The notes under the pieces: generated by a model
Seen by the model: the letters and a program-made list of their open reading frames with translations, nothing else
The model's database searches: none
Told to the model about the DNA's origin: nothing
Assembly: GCA_023426545.1 (NCBI GenBank)
Contig: JAFAAN010000175.1
Span: 163,390 to 227,389 of the forward strand
Direction of reading: 5' to 3'
Source of the DNA: Pseudomonadota bacterium
GTDB lineage: Bacteria > Myxococcota > Myxococcia > Myxococcales > Myxococcaceae
Length of the DNA stretch: 64,000 nucleotides
Program-made: the position numbers and the translations under genes
Part shown: in pieces, positions 24,503-33,104 of the stretch
Layout of the letters: each line of letters begins with the position of its first letter
Numbering within the stretch: position 1 is the stretch's first letter

Positions 24503-25204
24503 ATGATTTTCCGCCAGCTCTTCGACTCGGATTCCTCGACGTATACCTACCTCATCGGCGACGAGACCACGCGCCAGGCCGTCCTCATCGACCCGGTGCT
24601 GGAGCAGGTCGAGCGAGACCTGCAACTGGTGAGCGAGCTGGACCTCACGCTCACGCACGTCTTCGACACGCACGTCCACGCCGACCACATCACCGCGTCG
24701 GGGGCCCTGCGCGAGCGCACCCGGGCGAAGGTGGTGGGCGGCGCCCGCGGCGCGTCCTGCGCCGACCTCCACGTGCATGACGGCGACGAGGTCCACGTCG
24801 GCCGACTCGTATTCAAGGTGCTCGCGACGCCGGGGCACACGGACGACAGCGTCAGCTATCTGCTGGAGGACCGCGTCTTCACCGGAGACGCCCTCCTCGT
24901 GCGCGGCAACGGCCGCACGGACTTCCAGAACGGAGACGCCAGCCAGCTCCACGACTCCATCACCCGCGTCCTCTTCCGCCTGCCGGACGCGACGCTCGTC
25001 TACCCCGCCCACGACTACAAGGGGCGAACCGTGACGAGCATCGCCGAGGAGAAGCGGCACAACCCACGCGTGGCCGGCAAGAGCCGCGAGGAGTTCATCC
25101 ACATCATGGAGAACCTCCGCCTGCCGAAGCCCCGGTTGATCGACCTCGCGGTCCCGTCCAACCGCGCCTGTGGCCACACCGCGCCCTCACCGGCGGGCGC
25201 GTGA
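24503..25204 (+). CDS. Persulfide dioxygenase (ETHE1-like)
   Basis: A 233-residue metallo-beta-lactamase-fold enzyme of the ETHE1 group. The iron ligands lie in FDTHVHADHITASG (HxHxDH), ATPGHTDDSVSYL and FTGDALLVRGNGRTDFQ; GRTDFQNGDASQLHDSI is the family signature that separates it from glyoxalase II. The enzyme oxidises glutathione persulfide to sulfite and glutathione in the cytoplasm. A strong AGGAGG at 24490-24495 sits seven nt before the ATG. It is divergent from the ECF sigma operon and followed by a rhodanese, so it belongs to the same sulfur module. No promoter for it is obvious in the 106 nt before the gene. Confidence 0.9.
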   Translation: MIFRQLFDSDSSTYTYLIGDETTRQAVLIDPVLEQVERDLQLVSELDLTLTHVFDTHVHADHITASGALRERTRAKVVGGARGASCADLHVHDGDEVHVGRLVFKVLATPGHTDDSVSYLLEDRVFTGDALLVRGNGRTDFQNGDASQLHDSITRVLFRLPDATLVYPAHDYKGRTVTSIAEEKRHNPRVAGKSREEFIHIMENLRLPKPRLIDLAVPSNRACGHTAPSPAGA

Positions 25205-25232
25205 ACCTGCCGCACCTCAAGGAGACCGCGCC

Positions 25233-25541
25233 ATGACGCCCCCTCCCTTCAAGAACATCGCCCCCTCGCGGCTCGACACGCTCGGCCCCGAGGTGCGGCG
25301 CATCGACGTGCGCGAGCCGGACGAATACACGGGCCCCCTGGGGCACCTGCCTGGAGCGGAGCTCGTGCCCCTGGCCACGCTCGAAGCCGCGTCCGCCACG
25401 TGGCCCCGCGAGGCCCCCCTGCTGCTCATCTGCCGCTCGGGTGGACGGTCCGCGACCGCGGCGCAAGCGCTGGCTCAGCGGGGCTTCACGCGCCTGTACA
25501 ACCTGGCGGGCGGGATGCTCGCGGTGCGCGGCACCACCTGA
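25233..25541 (+). CDS. Single-domain rhodanese
   Basis: A 102-residue rhodanese domain. The catalytic Cys sits in the six-residue loop CRSGGRSA of LLICRSGGRSATAAQALA, and IDVREPDEY is the usual N-terminal signature. Rhodaneses move sulfane sulfur to thiols or cyanide; beside a persulfide dioxygenase it probably forms or consumes glutathione persulfide. The start is ATG 25233 with AAGGAG at 25219-25224, 28 nt after the dioxygenase stop, so the two are one transcript. Confidence 0.88.
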   Translation: MTPPPFKNIAPSRLDTLGPEVRRIDVREPDEYTGPLGHLPGAELVPLATLEAASATWPREAPLLLICRSGGRSATAAQALAQRGFTRLYNLAGGMLAVRGTT

Positions 25542-25645
25542 ACACGCTCCTCGCGGAGCGACAGGTCCGCCTCACGGCGCTGCCCACCACATCGTGGCGG
25601 ACGTCATCGCGGGGGAGCACGGCGCCGCCGAGCCATGCCACATGC

Positions 25646-26233
25646 TCAGCCGATGGCCGGCGCAAGTCCCGCGAGGGTGTCGTGAGAGCGGTCCACCCCG
25701 CGCACGGTGGACACAGGGGCCAGGGGCCCCCCGGGCCATGACGCAAGCAACGCCGCCGGCGCCACGGGCGAGGTCGTCTGCTCCGCCATCTGCGCGAACA
25801 GCTCGGCGGGAGGCAGCGTCTTGCGTCCCTCCTTGAGGACCGCGCTCACCAGGGCGCGGGCGCACAGCTCGCCACGGCGCTCCAAGCGCTGCTCGTAGTA
25901 GAGCCACTTCTCATCCCACGCGGCCAACTGCGTCACCAGCGTGCAGCGCTCGAAGGCGCGCACCTCGCGGCGGTACTGCACGGACACGCCGCCCAGCAGC
26001 GGCCGGCAGCGGCGCTTGACCATCGCCGGAATCAGCCCCGTCCGCAGGCCATGGTCCAGCCGTCCGTGGTCCATCAGCGTGAGGTAACGGCCGTTGTTCA
26101 CGTGCCCCCAGATGTCGAGGTCCGAGGGCCAGATGCGCAGCGGCAGGTCCACCTCGGCGAGGACATGTGTGTTGGGGCGCGCGAGGCTGCCCACGGACGT
26201 GACGGCCATTCGCGCCAGGTAGTTGCTCAACAT
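25646..26233 (-). CDS. Hotdog-fold acyl-CoA thioesterase
   Basis: A 195-residue protein with the 4-hydroxybenzoyl-CoA thioesterase-type motif in DLDIWGHVNNGRYLTLMD, where Asp and His-Val-Asn-Asn form the active site, followed by the long hotdog helix and strands (VSVQYRREVRAFERCTLV). The length and pattern resemble the THEM6/YbgC-like group. The substrate acyl-CoA is unknown. ATG 26233 has GGAGG seven nt upstream. It is divergently transcribed from a TetR regulator over a short intergenic region with a palindrome, so it is the likely target of that regulator. Confidence 0.82.
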   Translation of the reverse strand: MLSNYLARMAVTSVGSLARPNTHVLAEVDLPLRIWPSDLDIWGHVNNGRYLTLMDHGRLDHGLRTGLIPAMVKRRCRPLLGGVSVQYRREVRAFERCTLVTQLAAWDEKWLYYEQRLERRGELCARALVSAVLKEGRKTLPPAELFAQMAEQTTSPVAPAALLASWPGGPLAPVSTVRGVDRSHDTLAGLAPAIG

Positions 26234-26266
26234 GGTGAATCCTCCGCCGGAGCGGCTTATACATCA

Positions 26267-26280
26267 ATCAGTGCCCTGAT
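26267..26280. promoter_or_regulatory. Operator-like palindrome between thioesterase and TetR genes
   Basis: A 14-nt hyphenated palindrome ATCAG-TGCC-CTGAT lies inside an AT-rich island (TATACATCA... to ...CCTATA) 34 nt before the thioesterase start. Position, symmetry and the adjacent TetR gene make it a probable TetR binding site overlapping a promoter. Confidence 0.55.
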
Positions 26281-26401
26281 AGTCCTATAAACACCCCCGC
26301 CCGTGTCAAGCATGGACCGGGGCGCGCCGGGCGGCTCGCCGCGGATTGGGAGGGACGAAAGGCCCTGGGGCGAGCAGGATGGAGGCGTGAGCAAGGAACC
26401 G

Positions 26402-27043
26402 ATGCAGAGCGCGGGGCGCGCCGACATCCTGGCTGCGGCGCTGCGCGAGTTCGCGGACCACGGATTCACGGGGGCCACCACCGCGGGCATCGCCCGGAGA
26501 GCGGGCGTCACCCAGCCCCTGGTCCACCACCACTTCGGCTCCAAGCAGGGCTTGTGGAACGCGGTGATGGCGGATGCCTACGGCGACCTCCACTCCGTCC
26601 TGGAGCGCACCATCCAGGAGGTGGAGGGCTTGGATCGGCGGACGCGGCTGGCCCGGCTGCTCCACACGCTGGTCGTCTACTTCGGCCGGCGCCCCGAGCT
26701 CAGCCGCCTCATCCGCACCGAGAGCAGCGCGGGCGGCGCCCCCTTCGACGCGCTCTACACCCGATGGCTCTCCGGGCTCATCGACCTCTTCCGGCGCGAG
26801 CTGGCGGCGGCCGTGGACGACGGCACGCTGCGGCCGGTGGACCCGCGCCTGGCCTACTCATTCATCATCGGCGCCTGCGCCCAGCCCTTCTCCGAGCCGG
26901 AGACGGCGAGGCGAGCCTTCGGGTTGGACATGCACGCTCCCGCCACCGTCGAGCTGTACGCGGAGTTCGCGGTGGACGTGCTGCTGCGAGGCCTGGGCGC
27001 TGCTCCGAAGCCCTCCCGCCCCGCTCGGGCGCGGCGTCGCTGA
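26402..27043 (+). CDS. TetR-family transcriptional regulator
   Basis: A 213-residue regulator. The N-terminal helix-turn-helix is typical: ILAAALREFADHGFTG, TTAGIARRAGVTQPLVHHHFGSKQGLW. The helical ligand-binding part shows no further clue to its inducer; fatty acyl-type ligands are plausible because the divergent gene is a thioesterase. ATG 26402 has AAGGA five nt upstream and starts just before the first helix; GTG 26387 would add five residues. It probably represses the thioesterase gene and itself through the palindrome at 26267-26280. Confidence 0.9.
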   Translation: MQSAGRADILAAALREFADHGFTGATTAGIARRAGVTQPLVHHHFGSKQGLWNAVMADAYGDLHSVLERTIQEVEGLDRRTRLARLLHTLVVYFGRRPELSRLIRTESSAGGAPFDALYTRWLSGLIDLFRRELAAAVDDGTLRPVDPRLAYSFIIGACAQPFSEPETARRAFGLDMHAPATVELYAEFAVDVLLRGLGAAPKPSRPARARRR

Positions 27044-27253
27044 GACCGGCCCGGCCGCTTCGTCGCGAGCAACCCACAGGCTCACCGCGTCGTCCGGTCC
27101 CGCTCGGGGGCTGGCAGGGCATGGGCCGCAGGGCTCGCGCTCCTGGCCGCCATGAGGCCATGCCCGCGGCGCTCTCGCGCCCTACCTTCGCTCCAGGAGC
27201 GGCCCGGCCCGCGGACCGAAAAGCGGCGGTGACGGGCAAGGGGGCACGAGACG

Positions 27254-28246
27254 ATGGCCAACAAGCAGGAGGTCGTGGTGGTGACGGGCGCGTCCGCCGG
27301 AGTGGGCCGCGCCATTGTCCGGGAGTTCGCCCGGCAGGGCGCCTGTCTGGGGCTCATCGCGCGCGGGGTGGACCGCCTGAACGAGGCCGCCCGGGAGGTG
27401 GAGGCGCTCGGGGGCGAGGCGCTCGTGCTCCCGTGCGACGTGGCGGACAACCAGGCCGTGGAGTCCGCGGCAGCGGACGTCGAACGGCGGTGGGGACGCA
27501 TCGACGTGTGGGTCAACTGCGCGATGGTGGCCGTGTTCGCGCCCATCGTGGAGACGCGCCCCGAGGAGTTCCGCCGCGTCATCGAGGTCACCTTCCTGGG
27601 CTACGTGCATGGCACGCAGGCGGCGCTGCGCCGCATGCGCCCGCGCGACCAGGGCACCATCGTCCAGGTCGGCAGCGCGCTCGCGTTTCGCGGCATCCCG
27701 CTACAGGCGAGCTACTGCTCGGCGAAGCACGCCATCGCCGGCTTCACGGACGCCCTGCGGTCCGAGCTGCTCCATGACCGCAGCAAGGTCCATGTCACCA
27801 CGGTGGATCTGCCCGGCATGAACACGCCGCAGTTCGAATGGTCTCGCAGCCGGATGCCCCGCCGCGCGCAGCCAGTGCCCCCCATCTTCCAGCCAGAGGT
27901 GGCCGCGCGCGCCGTGGTGTGGGCCGCGCACCACCGGCGCCGCGCCGTCTGGGTGGGCATCCCCACGGTGAAGGCCATCGTCGGCAATCGGCTCGCGCCC
28001 TGGTTCGCGGACCGCTATCTCGCCCGCGTGGGATACAGGAAGCAGATGACGGCGGAGCCCCAACCGCCGGACCGCGCCGACAACCTGATGTCTCCCCTGC
28101 CCGGCGACTTCGGCGCCCACGGCCGCTTCGACCGGAGGGCCCGGAGCCATAGCTTCCAGGTATGGACCGACCTCCACCGCGCCTGGGTCGCGGCGGCCGT
28201 GGCCGCGGTGGGCGTGACCACCACGGCCCTCCTGGCACGGCGCTGA
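27254..28246 (+). CDS. Short-chain dehydrogenase/reductase with C-terminal membrane helix
   Basis: A 330-residue SDR. The nucleotide-binding motif is VVTGASAGVGRAIV, the catalytic Ser lies in VGSALAFRG and the Tyr-Lys pair in ASYCSAKHA. The usual NNAG motif reads VNCAM, an atypical form found in SDRs with unusual substrates. About 70 residues beyond the normal SDR length end in a hydrophobic segment (WVAAAVAAVGVTTTALLA), suggesting membrane anchoring. The substrate is unknown. It follows the TetR gene by 210 nt in which I see nothing clear. Confidence 0.85.
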   Translation: MANKQEVVVVTGASAGVGRAIVREFARQGACLGLIARGVDRLNEAAREVEALGGEALVLPCDVADNQAVESAAADVERRWGRIDVWVNCAMVAVFAPIVETRPEEFRRVIEVTFLGYVHGTQAALRRMRPRDQGTIVQVGSALAFRGIPLQASYCSAKHAIAGFTDALRSELLHDRSKVHVTTVDLPGMNTPQFEWSRSRMPRRAQPVPPIFQPEVAARAVVWAAHHRRRAVWVGIPTVKAIVGNRLAPWFADRYLARVGYRKQMTAEPQPPDRADNLMSPLPGDFGAHGRFDRRARSHSFQVWTDLHRAWVAAAVAAVGVTTTALLARR

Positions 28247-28332
28247 CCGAAGGCACCCGCTGGCGGCCGGCCGGTGAGCCAGCAAGTGGGGCAGCCACAC
28301 GCAGCGGTGGCCGGCGCGGCGAGCCAGGCACA

Positions 28333-28367
28333 GGCTCCAGGAGAGAGAGCCCTTCTTCCCTGGAGCC
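28333..28367 (+). promoter_or_regulatory. Inverted repeat covering the ribosome site of the next gene
   Basis: GGCTCCAGG (28333-28341) and CCTGGAGCC (28359-28367) are perfect 9-nt inverted arms with a 17-nt loop. The right arm contains the GGAG that serves the ATG at 28371. It could mask translation or be a weak terminator of the preceding gene; no T-tract follows. Confidence 0.4.
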
Positions 28368-28370
28368 ATC

Positions 28371-28913
28371 ATGCGCTTGCCTGCCATTCACCTCTCCCAG
28401 CGCACGTCCATGACCCCAGGCGCGGACATCCGAATGTCCACTGGCGCGGCGCTGGCCTCCGGGGCTCGCGCGGGGGCGACGGGCGCGCTGGCCGTGGCGT
28501 GCCTGGCCCGGCTTCGGGACCGTGCCCTGGGTCGGCCTCCTCCGTACGCATCCCCGGCCCTGGTGGGGAGGCTGGCGGCCAGCGCGGGCTGGAGGCCATC
28601 GGCGCGCACGGCCCGAGCCGCGGGCGAGCTCCTGCGCTTCGCGTACGGCACGACGCTGGGCCTTCTCTTCGCGGCGCTGGGAGGCAAGCGAGCCGCGCGG
28701 ACCCGAGACGCGGGCTGGGTGCTCGGCGCCGCGGTCCTGCTGGGTGAGCACCTGGCGTTCCCGCGCCTCGGTCTCACCCCTCCCCCCTCGCGCTGGACTC
28801 GCGGCGAGCGGAGCGCGCTCACCCTCCAGACCCTGCTCTTCGGACACACGGTTGCCTGGGTCTATCGCCGTGAAGCCCGCGTCCGTCTGACAATGGACGC
28901 CCCAGCGTCGTGA
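28371..28913 (+). CDS. Small predicted membrane protein, unknown function
   Basis: A 180-residue protein I do not recognise. It is Ala/Arg/Leu-rich with three hydrophobic stretches: GARAGATGALAVACLARL, FAYGTTLGLLFAALG and DAGWVLGAAVLLGEHLAF. Similar small proteins occur near oxidoreductase genes in myxobacteria but I cannot name a family. The GGAG ribosome site is inside a hairpin. No catalytic motif is seen. A gap of 117 nt separates it from the formate dehydrogenase operon. Confidence 0.55.
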   Translation: MRLPAIHLSQRTSMTPGADIRMSTGAALASGARAGATGALAVACLARLRDRALGRPPPYASPALVGRLAASAGWRPSARTARAAGELLRFAYGTTLGLLFAALGGKRAARTRDAGWVLGAAVLLGEHLAFPRLGLTPPPSRWTRGERSALTLQTLLFGHTVAWVYRREARVRLTMDAPAS

Positions 28914-29030
28914 TGCGTTGGTCCCGTGACGCCAGCGCCGGCTTGCCCTCGAAGGCCCCCCAGGCTTTCGCGCCCAGGGCTTCTCCAGGTGCCATCTTCC
29001 CCAAGCGCTGAAATGACCTGGAGGTACGCT

Positions 29031-32000
29031 GTGGGACTTCTCGAGTTGCTCGCCCGCTGGCCCGTGCTCCGGCAGCTGAAGGAGGGAGACGTCACGGGCC
29101 TCCACGAGACTTCCATGAGCGAGCGCAGCCAGCGCCTGGAGCCACGGACCGCGCAGGCGGACAAGGTCGTCAAGTCCATCTGCCCCTACTGCGCCGTGGG
29201 CTGCGGCCAGGACGTGTACGTGAAGGACGGCCGCATCCTGGACATCGAGGGCGACCCGGACTCGCCCATCTCCCGGGGCCGGCTGTGCCCCAAGGGCGCG
29301 GCGACGTTCCAGCTCGTCACCGGCAGCCACCGCATCCAGGAGGTGCTCTATCGGCGGCCCGGCGGCACCGAGTGGGAGGTCCTCCCGCTGGAGCAGGCCA
29401 TGGACATGGTGGCCGAGCGCGTGAAGCGCACCCGAGACACCACCTGGGAAGAGCACGACGTCAACGGCCTCCAGGTGAAGCGCACGCTGGGCATCGCCCA
29501 CCTGGGAGGCGCCACGCTGGACAACGAGGAGAACTACCTCATCAAGAAGCTCTTCACCGCGCTGGGCATCGTGCAGATCGAGAATCAAGCCCGCATATGA
29601 CACAGCGCGACCGTGCCCGGTCTGGGCATCTCATTCGGAAGAGGCGGCGCGACGACCTTCCAGCAGGACCTGCAGAACTCGGATTGCATCGTCATCCAGG
29701 GCTCGAACATGGCCGAGTGCCACCCGGTGGGCTTCCAGTGGGTCATGGAGGCCAAGGAACGCGGGGCCACCATCATCCACGTGGACCCGCGCTTCACGCG
29801 CACCAGCGCGATGGCGGACCTGCACGTGCCCATCCGGCCGGGCACGGACATCGCCTTCCTGGGCGGCATCATCCACTACGTCCTGGAGAACGAGCGCTAC
29901 TTCAAGGAGTACGTCCTCCACTACACCAACGCGACCACCCTCATCCGCGAGTCCTTCGAGGACACGGAGGACCTGGATGGCATCTTCAGCGGCTACCAGC
30001 CCGGCAAGAACAAGTACGACATCGCGTCCTGGCAATACCTGGGTGTGGATGGCTCCGTGCCCGCCGCGGGCCACAAGGAGGTCTTCGCCGAGCCGGGCGC
30101 CGGCGAGGGCGGCGTCGTGCGGGGTACCCGCATCACCGAGGAGCAGCAGGACTTCACCCTCCAGCACCCGCGCTGCGTCTTCCAGCTCCTCAAGCGCCAC
30201 TACTCGCGCTACACGCCGGAGCGCGTCTCGCGCATCTGCGGCGTGTCGCAGGAGCTCTTCCTCGAGGTGGCCGAGGCCCTGTGCGCCAACTCGAACCGGG
30301 AGCGCACCAGCGCCTTCTGCTATGCCGTGGGCTGGACGCAGCACTCGGTCGGGGTGCAGTACATCCGCACCGCGGCCATCCTGCAGTTGCTCCTGGGCAA
30401 CATCGGCCGGCCAGGTGGCGGCATCCTCGCGCTGCGAGGCCACGCCTCCATCCAGGGCTCCACGGACATCCCCACCCTCTTCAACCTGCTGCCCGGCTAC
30501 CTGCCGATGCCGCACGCCAAGCACGCGCACTCGCTGTCGGAGTACGTCAAGAACAACGAGGCGGGCGCCGGCTGGTGGAGCAACTTCCCCCAGTACATCG
30601 TCTCGCTGCTCAAGGCGTGGTTCGGCGCCGCGGCACAGCCGGACAATGACTACCTCTTCGGCCACATCCCCAAGCTGACCGGAAACCACTCTCACATGCA
30701 GACGGTGGCGGACATGGCGGATGGGCGGGTGAAGGGATACTTCGTCATGGGAGAGAACCCGGCCGTGGGCTCCATGAACGGAGCGCTCCAGCGCAAGGGC
30801 CTGCGCAAGCTGGACTGGCTCGTCGTGCGGGACTTCACCCTCACGGAGACCGCCGAGTTCTGGCGCCGCGCGCCCGAAATCCAGAGCGGCCAGGTGAAGA
30901 CGGAGGACATCCCGACGGAGGTTTTCTTCTTCCCCGCCGCCGCGCACACCGAGAAGGACGGAAGCTTCACCAACACCCAGCGGCTGCTCCAGTGGCACCA
31001 CAAGGCCGTGGAGCCCCCCGGGGACGCTCGCAGCGAGCTGCACTTCCTCTTCCACCTGGGCGAGCGTCTCCGGAAACGCTACGCGGCTTCGACGGAGTCG
31101 AAGGACCTTCTCATCCAGCACCTGACGTGGGACTACCCCACGCACGGAGCGCTCCGGGAGCCGTCCGCCGAGGCGATGCTGAAGGAGATCAACGGCTACA
31201 CCGTGGTGGACGGCAGGCCGGTGAGCGGCTTCCAGGAGCTGAAGGATGACGGCTCCACGGCCAGCGGGTGCTGGCTCTACTCGGGCTGCTACAAGGACGG
31301 CCTCAACCAGCCCGCACGCCGCAAGCCAGGGCGCGAGCAGACCTGGGTGGCGCCGGAGTGGGGTTGGGCCTGGCCCGACAACCGGCGACTGCTCTACAAC
31401 CGCGCCTCGGCGGACCTGGATGGCAAGCCCTGGAGCGAGCGCAAGCGGTACGTCTGGTGGGACGCGCAGGCGAGCAAGTGGACGGGCGAGGACGTCCCGG
31501 ACTTCATCCCGGACCGCGCCCCCGCCTACCGTCCGTCCGTGGGCACGACGGGGGTGGACGCGCTTGGCGGCGACGACCCTTTCATCATGCAGGCCGACGG
31601 CAAGGGCTGGCTCTTCGCGCCCAGCGGCTTGCTGGATGGTCCGCTGCCCACACACTACGAGCCCATGGAGTCGCCCGTGCGGAACGCGCTCTATGGGCAG
31701 CAGTGCAACCCCACGCGCGAGGAGTGGCGGCGCCAGGACAACCCCTATCACCGCGCCTGGGGCGACCCGCGCTACCCCTTCGTCCTCACCACGTACCGCC
31801 TCACCGAACACCACACCGCGGGGGGCATGAGCCGCTGGCTGTCCTGGCTGAGCGAGCTCCAGCCCGAGCAGTTCTGTGAGGTGTCCCCGGAGCTGGCGGC
31901 CGAGCGCGGCCTGGAGAACGGCGGCTGGGCCACGCTGCGCACGGCGCGCGGGGACGTGGAGTGCCGGGTGCTCGTCACCGAGCGCATCCGGCCGCTGAAG

Positions 32001-32303
32001 CTCGACGGGACGTGGGTGCACCAGGTGGGCCTGCCCTACCACTGGGGCGTGGTGGGCCGCTCGCGCGGCGCCGGCGCCAACGAGCTGCTTCCCTTCGTGG
32101 CGGACCCCAACACGAGCATCCAGGAGTCCAAGGCGCTCACGTGTGACGTCGTCGCGGGCCGGCGAGCCACGGGCCTTCGCGCCGCGGCGGGAGCACGCGT
32201 GCCGCCGTTGCCGGACGGGACTCCGGAGGCGCGGCGCGACAGCCCGCGCGCGGCGGTCCCCGGGCATGAGGTGTGGCAGGAGAAGCCGGGAGAGGAGAAG
32301 TAG
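29031..32303 (+). CDS. fdnG: Formate dehydrogenase catalytic subunit, selenocysteine-containing (UGA read through)
   Basis: A 1090-residue molybdopterin enzyme once the in-frame TGA at 29598-29600 (codon 190) is read as selenocysteine. Upstream are the [4Fe-4S] ligands CPYCAVGC...LCPKG; across the UGA the protein reads QARI-U-HSATVPGLGISFGRGG, matching the NQAR-U-H context of FdnG/FdoG; downstream follow NMAECHPVGFQWVMEAK and the MGD-binding domains. The enzyme oxidises formate to CO2 and passes electrons to the Fe-S and membrane subunits downstream. GTG 29031 has GGAGG six nt upstream. Unlike FdnG, the N-terminus (MGLLELLARWPVLRQ) shows no twin-arginine signal, so orientation is uncertain. 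A plain gene caller would split this gene at the UGA. Confidence 0.93.
29614..29628 (+). promoter_or_regulatory. Bacterial SECIS-like hairpin for selenocysteine insertion
   Basis: UGCCC-GGUCU-GGGCA forms a perfect 5-bp stem with a GGUCU loop, 13 nt after the UGA. GGUC(U) is the loop bound by SelB in the fdhF and fdnG elements of enterobacteria, and the distance is normal for bacterial SECIS elements. Confidence 0.85.
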
Positions 32304-32306
32304 GTC

Positions 32307-33104
32307 ATGGGACGCAAGGGCTTCTTCACCGACACCACGGTGTGCATCGGCTGCAAGGCCTGCGAGGTGGCGTGCAAGCAGTGGAACCAGCTTCCCGATG
32401 ACGGCCTACACTTCACTGGCATGTCCTACGACCAGACCGGGGACCTGGGCGCCTCCACCTGGCGGCACGTGGCCTTCGTGGAGCGCCCCCTCCCCTTTCC
32501 GGGCCAGAAGACGGGCGTGGGCGACTTCTCGTGGCTGATGATGTCGGACGTCTGCAAGCACTGCCAACGCGCCGGGTGCCTGGAGGCGTGCCCCACGGGC
32601 GCCATCGTGAAGACGGAGTTCGACACGGTGTACGTGCAGCCGGACGTGTGCAACGGCTGTGGGTACTGCGTGGTGGCGTGTCCCTTCGGCGTCATCGACC
32701 GGCGCGAGGATGACGGGCGCGCCTGGAAGTGCACGCTCTGCTACGACCGGTTGGGTGAGGGCATGACGCCCGCCTGCGCCAAGGCGTGCCCCACCGAGTC
32801 CATCGTCTACGGTGACCTGGACGCGCTCACGGAGCGGGCGGAGCAGCGCGTGCGCAAGCTGCACGCGCTGGGCGTGACGGACGCGTACCTGTACGGCGCG
32901 GACGCGGAGGGCCAGCCGGGCACGGGGGGACTCAACGCCTTCTTCCTGCTGGTGGACAAGCCCGAGGTCTACAACCTGCCTCCCGACCCCGTGGTGCCGA
33001 CGATGAAGCAGCCCGCCGCCTGGGCCTCCGTGGCGCTGGCAGCGCTGGGCACGGCCGCGGTGGCCCTGGGCGTGGTGCTGCTCGAACGGGGAGGCCGGAC
33101 ATGA
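32307..33104 (+). CDS. fdnH: Formate dehydrogenase iron-sulfur subunit
   Basis: A 265-residue ferredoxin-like subunit with four cysteine motifs: CIGCKACEVACKQWN, CKHCQRAGCLEACPTGAI, CNGCGYCVVACPFGVI and CTLCYDRL...ACAKACPTESI. They should hold four [4Fe-4S] clusters that carry electrons from the catalytic subunit to the membrane. A C-terminal hydrophobic helix (ASVALAALGTAAVALGVVLL) anchors it. It follows the catalytic gene by three nt and overlaps the next gene by ATGA. Confidence 0.92.
   Translation: MGRKGFFTDTTVCIGCKACEVACKQWNQLPDDGLHFTGMSYDQTGDLGASTWRHVAFVERPLPFPGQKTGVGDFSWLMMSDVCKHCQRAGCLEACPTGAIVKTEFDTVYVQPDVCNGCGYCVVACPFGVIDRREDDGRAWKCTLCYDRLGEGMTPACAKACPTESIVYGDLDALTERAEQRVRKLHALGVTDAYLYGADAEGQPGTGGLNAFFLLVDKPEVYNLPPDPVVPTMKQPAAWASVALAALGTAAVALGVVLLERGGRT

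Noticed and set aside
29598..29600. Stop codon splitting the formate dehydrogenase gene (pseudogene or error)
   Set aside because: The frame continues with perfect family similarity and a SECIS hairpin follows, so the UGA is read as selenocysteine.
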